A stretch of 33,875 nt of DNA from Anaerophaga thermohalophila str. Valhall (lineage in GTDB: Bacteria > Bacteroidota > Bacteroidia > Bacteroidales > Marinilabiliaceae): positions 1 through 33,875 of the forward strand of contig NZ_AHZV01000015.1 of assembly GCF_000250735.1 (NCBI RefSeq), written 5' to 3'. Below the pieces are notes generated by a model, which ran no database searches, was not told the origin of the DNA, and saw only the letters and a program-made list of their open reading frames with translations. The position numbers and the translations under genes are program-made. This document shows, one piece after another, positions 6,581 to 14,624 of the stretch (position 1 is the stretch's first letter; the number at the start of each line of letters is the position of its first letter).

Positions 6581-7401
6581 ACCAAAGGTTACGACCGCCT
6601 TCGGGGGCGTGTTCCTGCCGGAACCCCCCGCTCGGCGAAGTCTGTGACTTCGTCGTTTTACTCCTGTAGTCTCCAGACTACCTTTTAAACAGTCTTTGCA
6701 GGCAAGCTCAGGATATCTACATCCAGATAATTACTCAAACCGGCATAATTTCGAGCCGATGAATATAAGTAGTCTTCAGGATTTTGAACAATTCTTGAGC
6801 GTACCGGATTGTTATGGATATAATCAATTTTCTGCACTATAAAATCATTTGAATATAACAATATAGCATGATTCTCATGAGTCCAAACCTGATAAAAGTT
6901 ATTTCGCTTGTGCTGCGATGCTGCTCTTAGAAATAAAGGGAGCAACCAATCACGTCTGCTTTCGGTCGGTAAGTTTATGGCTTCAACAATTTGCTTACTC
7001 GTATATTTTTTGATATCCCTTATGCAGGCACTTAAATTTCCTTTATTACTGTTGGCTACCAGATGTACATGGTTGGACATTATTACATAGGCAAATAATT
7101 GAAGACCTTTGTTCTTCATTGCAAAATCAAAACTATCCAATACGATATCCCGATAAACATCCCGTGAGAAAATATCAACCCAATTTACGACCTGAAAGGT
7201 TAGGAAGTACAATCCTTTCTGATCTTTGATTTGATAACCGGTGGACATGGAATAAATATTTTATTTTTAAAGATAGAAAACATCCGATTTTTATCTTACT
7301 GTTTTGGGTGGAAATATGACCAATTTTATCGCGATGTTTTCTGTGGTAGTTAAAAACTACAAAGGTTTAAACGACGAAGTCAGAGACTTCGCCGAGCGGG
7401 G
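6578..7401. mobile_element. RAYT transposase unit with REP-like palindromes at both ends
   Basis: A transposase gene bounded by 33-base inverted copies at 6626-6658 and 7369-7401 with one mismatch. Each contains the hairpin CGAAGTC-TGT/AGA-GACTTCG next to CGAGCGGGG. Extra small hairpins lie inside on both sides (GTAGTCTCCAGACTAC on the left, GTAGTTAAAAACTAC on the right). Further left are GTTCCTGCCGGAAC and GTAACCAAAGGTTAC. This matches REP/BIME sequences around REP-associated tyrosine transposases. True ends and target site are not certain. Confidence 0.75.
6685..7248 (-). CDS. REP-associated tyrosine transposase (Y1_Tnp / RAYT)
   Basis: 187 residues. A single-stranded DNA transposase of the HUH/Y1 class, thought to cut and join at REP hairpins. 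The HUH motif is His60-Val-His62 in IMSNHVHLVA, and the likely catalytic tyrosine is Tyr143 in KIDYIHNNPVRS, the strongest family signature. The N-terminal YFLTFQVVNWVDIF and the LQLFAYVIMSNH strand are typical. It appears intact. It lies inside a pair of inverted REP-like sequences and beside a truncated hydrolase gene. RAYTs usually occur as single domesticated copies, so activity cannot be inferred from the sequence. Confidence 0.92.
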   Translation of the reverse strand: MSTGYQIKDQKGLYFLTFQVVNWVDIFSRDVYRDIVLDSFDFAMKNKGLQLFAYVIMSNHVHLVANSNKGNLSACIRDIKKYTSKQIVEAINLPTESRRDWLLPLFLRAASQHKRNNFYQVWTHENHAILLYSNDFIVQKIDYIHNNPVRSRIVQNPEDYLYSSARNYAGLSNYLDVDILSLPAKTV

Positions 7402-7771
7402 AGAATTTATCGACAGACACTGTTTATTAGGTAAAGTGTGCCATTAATAAAACGCACTCATAATGACAACTTTGCGTCTTTGCGTTTACTTTTTTAACCG
7501 AACTATCATTAAACAATATTCCGTTAAACTATCACAATACGCTGAAAACTAATTGTTTATGTCTAAAGAGGTTTATTTGTTAAAATGCAATATATCAATG
7601 TTTTACGAATCATCTTATATCTAAAAATCTAACGATCTATTGATTGATCTATTGATTAAAAGGACTTGTTAAAAAAGGTCAAAATACAAAAAGATGAATC
7701 TGTCTTTAGGTTTTGGGATTCGTTGTGTCTAAAAAAGCCGGATAAAATAACCGCTTTTGTCAGATTCTTTT
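7402..7771. repeat. Modular intergenic repeat, copy B
   Basis: This fills the gap between the RAYT unit and the GT39 gene. It repeats modules 1 and 2 of copy A (3873-4068), but about 175 bases are inserted between them (about 7515-7691). The insert matches 15480-15600 (ATTCCGTTAAACT, TCTAAAGAGGTTTATTTGTT) and carries an ATCTA-type block at 7611-7655. The 3' end abuts the GT39 stop, where module 2's weak hairpin could act as a terminator. Confidence 0.8.
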
Positions 7772-7774
7772 TGT

Positions 7775-9415
7775 TCATTCTGCGTCACGCTCTATAATGA
7801 AGAAGTAACTTATCTTCCGGCTGTTGTTTCTCTCTTCAAGGTTGATATCAACCATTCCGGAATATTCAACCTGATAATGTCCTTTGAATATCTGTTGGTC
7901 CAAAATGTTTTCTTTATTGGTCAGGATACCAAAGCGATTTTCTTGCGGGAGCATCGCGGAGGATTTTTCCTCTTTGATCAGAGGAATTTTCTCTCCATAC
8001 AGCCAAACTAATTCCGGTTGAATGTAATCGTAGCCATAAACATTGATACCCTCCTGTTTCACTTTCTCTTTCATTTCTTCAACCGGCTGCCGGCTACCTT
8101 CTTCAATGTAGTCCCGCGCTACGGGCAGAACAAAAACAAAAATGGAGGCATAAAGCATGATGGTAAGATAGAACACATTCCTGATGTTTTTTCGTAAAAG
8201 GTGGATGAAAATAAAGATTCCCGCTAAAGGCAGAATAATGCATGAAGTCAGGAAGAAAAAATCAGGGATGACGACATGCTCCTTGAAGAATATATAAACA
8301 CCTGAAGGGATCGCAATACTCAATAAGGATATCAGGCCAAAGTTGAAATAGACTGGCCATTTCTCCCATTTCGATGTAAGGTTTTTGAATTTCCTGAACA
8401 GGTATTCCATATAAAAACCAGTATTGATCGACAGGGGAATCAAAACAGGCATCAAATAACGGGATTTCTTTTCGGGAATAATGGAGAGCAACACCACCGC
8501 GAAAAGTGTCCACAACAAACTAAAACGATAGGCCTTAAGATTCACCACCCGTTTCTTCAGATAAGGGTACAGTAAACTAATGAGGGCAGGAATGGTCCAC
8601 AATCCGCTTTGGGCAAAAAAACTCCAGTAATAGTAGAACGGTCGCACATTGTAACTCGACCAGTTCCCCACTTCTTCCCGGGCAATAGACAAGAATGATT
8701 GCGGATCGGCAACCCTGATGTAGATGTACCACCATCCGCCAACAACAACGGCCAAAAGCAGTACAAGCACAAGCGGTAAGGCCTTTGTTTTAAGCCCCCG
8801 GAATCTGTAAGTAAAACCATAAGCCAGCAAAAACGGCAGGAACAGGGCATACAATGAAATCGGCCCCTTGCTCATAAACGAGAAACCGATAAAAATGCCC
8901 GAAACCACAGCATGTTTCCATGGCGAACCTTCATCCCTGAATAGTCTGATCAGCGACAAAATCCCCACCAGCATAAATCCATGGGTAAAAATATCCCAGG
9001 GCGCTTCAAAAATGATCCCGATGACATAAAATGAAGTCACGACAATGATCCCGTTAATCAGGCTATGCGATTTATCTTTTAAAATCGTTTTGGAAAGAAA
9101 ATAGACAAACACGCCCGTCAACATCACCAATAAAACACCCGGCAGGCGCATGGCCGCAATGCTGTTTACCCCGAAAATCATGGCAGAGATGGCCGAAAGC
9201 CAGGTGGGGAGAGGGGGTTTTTCGTAACGGGCTTCCCCGTTCATCGTGGTCAACAACCAGTTTCCGTCGGTGATCATCTCTCTGGCCGTAACGAAATCCC
9301 GGGCTTCCATGATGGAAACCGGTAGCACATCCAAATGGGGGATGAGCATCACGGCAATGAATAAGCAAATCCCCAAAACGGGGCGTTTTTCAAAGCTCTT
9401 GATCAGTAGTTGCAT
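7775..9415 (-). CDS. GT39-family membrane glycosyltransferase (ArnT/PMT-like)
   Basis: 546 residues with about a dozen hydrophobic segments. GT-C enzymes of this family transfer a sugar from a polyprenyl-phosphate carrier to lipid A or other envelope acceptors on the outer face of the inner membrane. The first extracytoplasmic loop shows the signature MEARDFVTAREMI (36-48) with acidic residues at Glu37 and Asp40, WLLTTMNG, and ARYEKPPLPTWL (62-73), very close to ArnT. A soluble C-terminal domain follows the last membrane segment. The gene is last in a minus-strand operon behind GT2 and LAB_N genes, a set able to make and use a lipid-linked sugar. ArnT proper transfers 4-amino-arabinose; no other Arn genes are present, so the sugar is unknown. 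Confidence 0.88.
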   Translation of the reverse strand: MQLLIKSFEKRPVLGICLFIAVMLIPHLDVLPVSIMEARDFVTAREMITDGNWLLTTMNGEARYEKPPLPTWLSAISAMIFGVNSIAAMRLPGVLLVMLTGVFVYFLSKTILKDKSHSLINGIIVVTSFYVIGIIFEAPWDIFTHGFMLVGILSLIRLFRDEGSPWKHAVVSGIFIGFSFMSKGPISLYALFLPFLLAYGFTYRFRGLKTKALPLVLVLLLAVVVGGWWYIYIRVADPQSFLSIAREEVGNWSSYNVRPFYYYWSFFAQSGLWTIPALISLLYPYLKKRVVNLKAYRFSLLWTLFAVVLLSIIPEKKSRYLMPVLIPLSINTGFYMEYLFRKFKNLTSKWEKWPVYFNFGLISLLSIAIPSGVYIFFKEHVVIPDFFFLTSCIILPLAGIFIFIHLLRKNIRNVFYLTIMLYASIFVFVLPVARDYIEEGSRQPVEEMKEKVKQEGINVYGYDYIQPELVWLYGEKIPLIKEEKSSAMLPQENRFGILTNKENILDQQIFKGHYQVEYSGMVDINLEERNNSRKISYFFIIERDAE

Positions 9416-9456
9416 ATCTTTTGGGTTGAAATTTGCAGATTGTTTTCCCGCCGGAT

Positions 9457-10113
9457 CTATTCATCCGTGGGGGCTTCGCGGTCCCGGACTCTTTGCGTAT
9501 AATAAAGGATAAGATTCCGGCTGTAAATCAACGTACCAAATATTTGTCCCAGTATAATCACCGGGTCACGACGCACAATGGCATAACCAATAATGATGAG
9601 GGATCCCGTGATGCTGATGACCCAAAACATGGGCGGAAGTAGCGATTCGTGATGTCTTTCCGAATAGATCAATTGGTAGATAAACCTGAAGGTGAAGATG
9701 AATTGACCAATGGCCCCTACCGTGTATAGCTGAGCCGTAATCAGGGGGTTGTGCATCATATCCCGGATGTTGTATTCGGTGGGGGTGATAAACAGAAACA
9801 GGATCGCCAGTACCGGAGCTGATAATGCCAAAACACGGAGCCACCACGGGAATGACTGCCAGACATTTTTAAGCTGCAAATTGCGCAGATAAATGTAAAA
9901 TGAGACAAACTGTCCGCCCACAATAACCAGATCTTTACGGAGAATGCCGTAAATCAATAGCAGAATGGATGCTACGAGGCTCAGTTGCCAGAACAGATCA
10001 GGGGAAACAACTTTTTTGGCCTTTTCCGACAAAAACCATTGCACCAGAAGCCGGGCGGAAAACAACCCCTGGGCAAAAAATCCCAGCCCGAATATAAATG
10101 AGTCGTCTAACAT
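9457..10113 (-). CDS. Tandem LAB_N (lipid A biosynthesis N-terminal domain) membrane protein
   Basis: 218 residues, six or so membrane segments, no soluble domain. It holds two copies of the small LAB_N domain found at the N-terminus of some LpxB proteins. Repeat 1 (about 9-78) runs from GFFAQGLFSARLLVQW to GGQFVSFYIYLRNL; repeat 2 (about 134-203) runs from GAIGQFIFTFRFIYQ to LGQIFGTLIYSRNL. Both keep the spaced G-Q-F/R-Q-W/SE pattern and an IYxRNL end. It overlaps the GT2 gene by 7 bases and precedes the GT39 gene by 41. A likely role is a membrane partner or flippase-like subunit for the lipid-linked sugar made by the GT2 enzyme; this is inference from context. Confidence 0.88.
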   Translation of the reverse strand: MLDDSFIFGLGFFAQGLFSARLLVQWFLSEKAKKVVSPDLFWQLSLVASILLLIYGILRKDLVIVGGQFVSFYIYLRNLQLKNVWQSFPWWLRVLALSAPVLAILFLFITPTEYNIRDMMHNPLITAQLYTVGAIGQFIFTFRFIYQLIYSERHHESLLPPMFWVISITGSLIIIGYAIVRRDPVIILGQIFGTLIYSRNLILYYTQRVRDREAPTDE

Positions 10114-10841
10114 GACCGATCGCTGCTTTCACTGATTTCGTACCTGATGTATCTTTTTCGCATCCAGACAAAAGCCAGCGTATCCATAAAGGGACCGATC
10201 AAACGGTTCCACAGGTGATACTTGGCCGTCCCTTCAATTCGCGGAAAGTGTTGAACGGGAATTTGTTTGACTGTGCCTCCCTGTAACTGAATAAGAGCAG
10301 GAATGAAACGGTGCATGCCGTTGAAAAAGGGAATTGTCCGGGCCGCTTTCGTCTCCATGATTTTCAGGGGACAACAGGTGTCTTCGATCCCGTCATTGAT
10401 CATAAACCGCCGAAACCCGTTAGCAATTTTTGAAGAGATCTTCTTCACAAAGGTATCCGAACGATTTTGCCGGATGCCGTTGATCATGGTATATTGTTCC
10501 ATGAAATCGAAAAAGATAAGAAAATCCTGAGGAGAGGTCTGTAAATCCGAATCAATATATCCCGTATAAGGGGTGTCAACACAATCAATCCCGGCTTTCA
10601 GGGCGGTGCTGAGACCCGAATTCTTTTTCAGAGAGATGTAACTGAAGGCAGAAGGGTCCTCTTGCACGAACCGCTTTATAAGATTAAGGCTGCTGTCGCT
10701 TGATTTGTCATCAACAAAAAGAAACCGGATGGGGACCGGACTTGATTTTAACAGTTTGTCGGCCTCGGTTTTCACCCGGGGCAGGCTCTCCTCCTCGTTA
10801 AATACAGGAACAATTATGGTAACAGCATTATTGGAATTCAT
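10107..10841 (-). CDS. GT2-family glycosyltransferase (polyprenyl-phosphate sugar synthase type)
   Basis: 244 residues, GT-A fold, resembling DPM1 and ArnC/GtrB. These enzymes attach a sugar from a nucleotide donor to polyprenyl phosphate on the cytoplasmic face. Seen are TIIVPVFNEEESLP (8-21), LFVDDKSSDSS (41-51), the metal-binding DSD motif in GYIDSDLQTSP (97-99) and KQIPVQHFPRIEGTAKYH near the C-terminus. Unlike ArnC and GtrB it ends without C-terminal membrane helices; the adjacent LAB_N protein may supply the membrane part. First gene of the operon; a TAAATTTG box lies about 130 bases upstream. Confidence 0.9.
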   Translation of the reverse strand: MNSNNAVTIIVPVFNEEESLPRVKTEADKLLKSSPVPIRFLFVDDKSSDSSLNLIKRFVQEDPSAFSYISLKKNSGLSTALKAGIDCVDTPYTGYIDSDLQTSPQDFLIFFDFMEQYTMINGIRQNRSDTFVKKISSKIANGFRRFMINDGIEDTCCPLKIMETKAARTIPFFNGMHRFIPALIQLQGGTVKQIPVQHFPRIEGTAKYHLWNRLIGPFMDTLAFVWMRKRYIRYEISESSDRSC

Positions 10842-11240
10842 CGGTTGTAGGTATAAAATGATCGATTTTTTTCGCTTTAAAATGCCCGCCGTTCCATTTA
10901 AATATCGCTCTCTTCCACATGCCGGTGAGATTGTATTTAAATCCGGGCGGATATTTTCTTAAAGGACACAAATTTAAAAAAAAATTATATTGGGTATGCA
11001 AGGTGTCCCCACCTGTAAATTTCTGTCTGTCTTTCCTGATATTCGTCACCCACCATGACTTGCCATACTTCCCGTAATATGTGTGAGATGAACGTTGATC
11101 GTAATTGGTCCGATCGGTTCCGTCGTTTGCCTGTTATCAAGAATTTGGGTATTATTTTTCAACTGGTTTTATTGAGGATGCTTGTATTTAGCCGAAAGTT
11201 GGATAGTGTAATAAAAAATTTATGAATAGATCCGGGTTAA
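10842..11240. other. Intergenic region between divergent units
   Basis: Contains the putative minus-strand promoter at 10969-10976 and an A9 run beside it. From about 11000 to 11240 no gene, hairpin or repeat could be supported. Confidence 0.5.
10969..10976 (-). promoter_or_regulatory. Putative -7 box for the GT2-LAB_N-GT39 operon
   Basis: On the minus strand this reads TAAATTTG, a full match to TAnnTTTG. A CTTG lies 22 bases further upstream, slightly farther than the usual -33 spacing. The transcript leader would be about 120 bases. Confidence 0.45.
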
Positions 11241-11505
11241 ATCCTGGTTTTGCTAAAACTACCGTTTGCCAACGACAGCAACTGTCTCGATCGCCGGTTC
11301 TATACCGAACTGTTCCACATCATCGGTCTGATCGAAACCAGACAGGACAGCAAAAAATTATTGAACGTAACTCTCCTCGACAACGGAATCCCTGGAGCTC
11401 ATTCAAAATACCATAGCCCGGATTGACAGTTTCGACAAAATCGACCGGCTGGAAAACCCCGACCGTTTTTCCATCATCTTGCCACCGGAAACCTTGTGCT
11501 ATAAA
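11241..11505 (+). pseudogene. Decayed fragment of a type IIG (Eco57I-like) restriction-modification protein
   Basis: Two frames carry recognisable pieces. The frame from 11241 reads LLKLPFANDSNCLDRRFY then TELFHIIGLIETRQDSKK, matching the region FYxELLHIIGLEExKxxxKKLI found in large Bacteroidota Eco57I-type restriction-modification proteins. A second frame, shifted by one, reads ELIQNTIARIDSFDKIDR and LENPDRF, matching the next part of that family (SLLENTI...L). Stop codons at 11424 and 11530 close these frames. Only about 85 residues of a roughly thousand-residue enzyme survive. Assignment rests on remembered family motifs. Confidence 0.6.
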
Positions 11506-11538
11506 CATGCGACCGCCTTCGGGGTCAGATAAAATGTG

Positions 11539-11585
11539 TATATTTGTTTTTCAAAACGAACGACATATAAATTTGTTTTTCAAAA
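11539..11585 (+). promoter_or_regulatory. Two tandem -7 boxes in a 29-bp direct repeat
   Basis: TATATTTG (11539-11546) and TAAATTTG (11568-11575) both match TAnnTTTG. Each lies in the identical 15-mer ATTTGTTTTTCAAAA (11542-11556, 11571-11585). The second is only 12 bases from the start codon, so the first is the more likely promoter unless the second makes a nearly leaderless message. Confidence 0.5.
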
Positions 11586-11587
11586 TC

Positions 11588-12388
11588 ATGAATGCATTGT
11601 ATCAAAAATTAGCGGGGATACTGACAACGGTTTTATTCCTTTCGGCCCCATTGTCGGCTCAAACTGAAGAAAAGCCGTGGAACGGCCATGAATGCGCCGT
11701 TGTACTTACTTACGATGACGGGTTAAATGTGCATCTCGATAATGTGGTGCCGGCCCTTGAGGCTGCAGGATTTCGGGGTACCTTTTATTTACCTGGAAAT
11801 GCCGTGACTTTGCCCGGGCGAGTGGATGAATGGCGCAGGGTGGCTCACAATGGTCACGAACTGGGCAATCACACATTGTTTCATCCATGTTCAGGTAGTG
11901 CTCCCGGTCGGGAATGGGTTCAGCCCGAACAGGATTTGGATACGTATACTTTTAACCGCCTGATGGAGGAGATTCGTCTGGGCAATGTTTTGTTGAATGC
12001 CATTGATGGAAAAGAGCAGCGCACGTTTGCCTATTCTTGTGGTGACAAAATGGTGGCCGATTCCTCCTTTGTAGAGGCCATTTCCGGGTGGTTTGTTGCA
12101 GCTCGTGATGTGCTTTACCGCATTGAGCAGCCGGGTGAGATCAACCGGATGGAAGTGGGTGCTTTGGCTGTTGACGGGGAATCGTCCGGTGAACTCATTG
12201 CCCAAGTGGAGAAAGCCCGGGAGGAGGGCGGTTTACTGGTCTTTTTGTTCCACGGAGTAGGGGGAGAGCACGGCATAAACGTTTCACTTGAGGCCCATAA
12301 TGAGCTGGTCGATTATCTGGCACAACACAAAGATGAGATTTGGGTGGCGCCCATGGTTGAAGTGGCTGAGTCCATGAAGGGGGATTAG
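11588..12388 (+). CDS. Secreted polysaccharide deacetylase (NodB/CE4 family)
   Basis: 266 residues. CE4 enzymes remove N- or O-acetyl groups from sugar polymers such as peptidoglycan, chitin or xylan using a bound metal. The ATG at 11588 is chosen because it begins a signal peptide (residues about 1-24, ending LSAQ); an upstream ATG in the same frame at 11423 lies in the restriction-modification remnant. Motif 1 is TYDDG (41-45) and motif 2 is NHTLFH with metal ligands His95 and His99. A late FLFHGVGGEHG supplies the catalytic-histidine motif. No carbohydrate-binding domain. It stands alone between two pseudogenes, so substrate cannot be inferred from neighbours. Confidence 0.9.
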   Translation: MNALYQKLAGILTTVLFLSAPLSAQTEEKPWNGHECAVVLTYDDGLNVHLDNVVPALEAAGFRGTFYLPGNAVTLPGRVDEWRRVAHNGHELGNHTLFHPCSGSAPGREWVQPEQDLDTYTFNRLMEEIRLGNVLLNAIDGKEQRTFAYSCGDKMVADSSFVEAISGWFVAARDVLYRIEQPGEINRMEVGALAVDGESSGELIAQVEKAREEGGLLVFLFHGVGGEHGINVSLEAHNELVDYLAQHKDEIWVAPMVEVAESMKGD

Positions 12389-12509
12389 TGGTCATGGCAA
12401 CCTGTCTTTTGCAGGAAACATTTATTGACAAGCAGAGAAGAAATCCTCCAACTCTGCTGCTTTGATCTGCGAAGAAATTCGAGTTAGCCTGGTTAACCCC
12501 GGGTAATAA

Positions 12510-12968
12510 TCAATAAAACTGTTCCTTAAAGAACCACCGTTCAATCATTGAAAAGCCGATTTTGATGGTATGATATTGTTCCCTGATGAGGCCGTTACTG
12601 TTGGTTCCTTTTAGCGAATACTGATATGACAGGTGCAGCACATTACCCGTTGCGCTGAAAGGAATTGAGAGGCCGGCCGTTATTCCTTTTTCGCCTATTC
12701 TATGCTCATTTATACTCAGGTAACCATCGGTCCAGAAAATACCGGCCCGCCATTTCATCTGGTTGATATGCCGGAATTTGTTTTTTGGATAAGAGTAAGC
12801 AATCCCTGCCTGTAAAGAGAGCGCATCCGAAAAGGTTCCTTTCAGCGTTGAATTATCATTGAGTGCAGACCATTGCGAGAGAGACAGATCGGCAGCGACA
12901 GTCCATCCGCTGTTCCATTCTTTTCCCAGCCATCGAAAAACGATTGATGATACCTTTCGCCTGTACAT
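12510..12968 (-). pseudogene. C-terminal stump of an outer-membrane beta-barrel protein
   Basis: About 152 residues that read as the final strands of a Bacteroidota barrel protein of the FadL-like/hypothetical OMP group: WTVAADLSLSQWSAL, WRAGIFWTDGYLSINEHRI, GITAGLSIPFSATGNVLHLS, YQYSLKGTNSNGLIREQYH, and the end IKIGFSMIERWFFKEQFY, with the terminal aromatic residue typical of barrels. Full-length relatives are roughly 400 residues and start with a signal peptide. Here the frame is closed by a stop just above 12968 and no signal peptide exists. The ATG at 12968 is an internal Met. Likely a deletion remnant. Confidence 0.7.
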
Positions 12969-13427
12969 TAATAATTATTGTGTCTGCCCGGAGGCAGATA
13001 ACCCGCCGGCATCCGGCTTCTGTTTGTTGAGATTGGAGGCGAATTTAATACAGCGGCAGGAGGCGAAATACTTTTTTCATCTGTATAAAATTTATTTATT
13101 AAGGTTGGATGGAACTCGCATGCAAGAACTTATACATGTTCTTTTGTGACAAACCTTACCATGCTCGTTTCAACCATCGGGCTTCAAAACACTGCAAGCC
13201 GGCTGTTTATCTGAACGAACAGCATATTACCTATAACATTGATATAAAGCTGACGTTTGTAAGCAGAAGCGATGAGTTGATTGAAAAAAAATGCATTTGG
13301 GCATCAGGGGCGTTTTATTTGCCCTTTTAGCAGATTTAATTCAATGCAATGGCAAAAAATGGAGTAAATATGAGAATTGCCGGATTTTTTTGTTTTTATT
13401 ACTGTCAGCTGTCTTCTTTTTTAACGG
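12969..13427. repeat. Intergenic region with the second copy of a dispersed repeat
   Basis: Contains hairpin TCTGCCCGGAGGCAGA just above the barrel stump and, at about 13080-13180, the partner of 2598-2700 (GGATGGAACTCGCATGCAA, CATGCTCGTTTCAACC). No gene is supported here. Confidence 0.55.
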
Positions 13428-14624
13428 ATGAGGAAGAGAATGAAAATGATTAGAATGGTAAGAAATCACACCAATGCAAAAGATGCTCTGAAGGTCATTG
13501 GCAGGCAATTTAAAAGAATGGGTTGGTGGCATATCACCCTGTGGATAGGCTATTCGTTTCTATTCTTTTACGGGCCTGCGCTTTTCTTTGATACAAAAAC
13601 GGCCGTTTTTCTGACGCTGCGTACACTCGGGATCAATGCGCTGATCTTTTATGTCAATACCCTTATCCTGCTGCCTCTTTTGATTGGGCGCAACCATTTT
13701 AAAACGTATGTTCTGTCGCTGGTTTTTCTTTTGGCAGGCATTTCTTTTCTTTGGCATATAACCGACCCGGTCGGGCCCGAAACATGGGAAAAGATAAACG
13801 AGCGAAGGGAAATGGTTCGTCCTGAATCTCCTCCTGAAAACGGGCCTGAAGGGAAGACTCTGAGGTTGGACAGAGGCCCCGCACCACCTCCGGGGCGGCC
13901 CCGTCCGGATAATAATTTTCCGGGACCGCACCTGTTTTTCGGTTTTGTTCAGATGCTGGGAATTCTTTTCCTCAGCACGTTATTCTGGATGGTTCTTGAA
14001 TCCAGACGAAAAGAAAAAGAACAACTTTCGCTGACCAATCAGAACCTCGAGACGGAGATGAAGTTTCTTAAATCGCAGATGAACCCGCATTTTCTGTTTA
14101 ATGCACTCAATAATATTTATTCACTTTCGCAACAGGGCAGTGCCAAAACACCAAAACTGGTGCTGAAGCTTTCATCTATGTTGCGGTTTATCGTATACGA
14201 AACCGATGAAAAGAAAATTCCCATAGGACGTGAAATAGATTACATACGTGATTTTATAGAATTCCAAAAAATAAAACTGGAGGAGAAACCAAATCTGGCA
14301 ATCGACTTCAACCTGGTAGACCGGGATATAAGGATTGAGCCAATGCTCATCTTCCCGTTTTTCGAGAATGCATTTAAACATGGCAATATCGGCGACACAA
14401 AAAACGGGTGGATTAAAGCTTTTCTGAAGGCTAAAGACGGGCAAATTATGTTTTCCATTGCCAACAGCAAACCGGCAGGGTATGTGTCCAAAGACAAGTC
14501 GAAAGGGATTGGCATAGAAAATGTAAAAAAAAGATTGTCCTTTCTCTATAAAGGGAGTTATCGCTTGAATATAATTGACAAACAGGATGTCTTTAAAGTG
14601 CAAATGGAAATAGAAACATTATGA
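13428..14624 (+). CDS. LytS/YehU-type sensor histidine kinase
   Basis: 398 residues. Four membrane segments at about 33-52, 60-86, 92-110 and 169-189. Between the third and fourth lies a Pro-rich extracytoplasmic loop (about 112-168, with PPENGPEG and PAPPPGRPRP). The His_kinase motif is LKSQMNPHFLFNALNNIYSL with phospho-acceptor His221, and the ATP-binding part shows IEPMLIFPFFENAFKHGN and GIGIENVKKRL. It overlaps the LytTR regulator gene by 4 bases (ATGA), so the two form a standard pair. Start ATG 13428 is chosen as the first; in-frame ATGs at codons 5, 7 and 10 are possible alternatives. Confidence 0.93.
   Translation: MRKRMKMIRMVRNHTNAKDALKVIGRQFKRMGWWHITLWIGYSFLFFYGPALFFDTKTAVFLTLRTLGINALIFYVNTLILLPLLIGRNHFKTYVLSLVFLLAGISFLWHITDPVGPETWEKINERREMVRPESPPENGPEGKTLRLDRGPAPPPGRPRPDNNFPGPHLFFGFVQMLGILFLSTLFWMVLESRRKEKEQLSLTNQNLETEMKFLKSQMNPHFLFNALNNIYSLSQQGSAKTPKLVLKLSSMLRFIVYETDEKKIPIGREIDYIRDFIEFQKIKLEEKPNLAIDFNLVDRDIRIEPMLIFPFFENAFKHGNIGDTKNGWIKAFLKAKDGQIMFSIANSKPAGYVSKDKSKGIGIENVKKRLSFLYKGSYRLNIIDKQDVFKVQMEIETL

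Noticed and set aside
7757-8011. Plus-strand frame at the 3' end of the GT39 gene
   Set aside because: Antisense to the GT39 C-terminal domain and begins in a repeat; no motif.
10828-11049. Minus-strand frame of 73 codons upstream of the GT2 gene
   Set aside because: It runs through the putative promoter and leader, overlaps the GT2 start and shows no recognisable family.
11423-11587. Upstream in-frame ATG giving a longer deacetylase
   Set aside because: The added residues come from the restriction-modification remnant and would bury the signal peptide.
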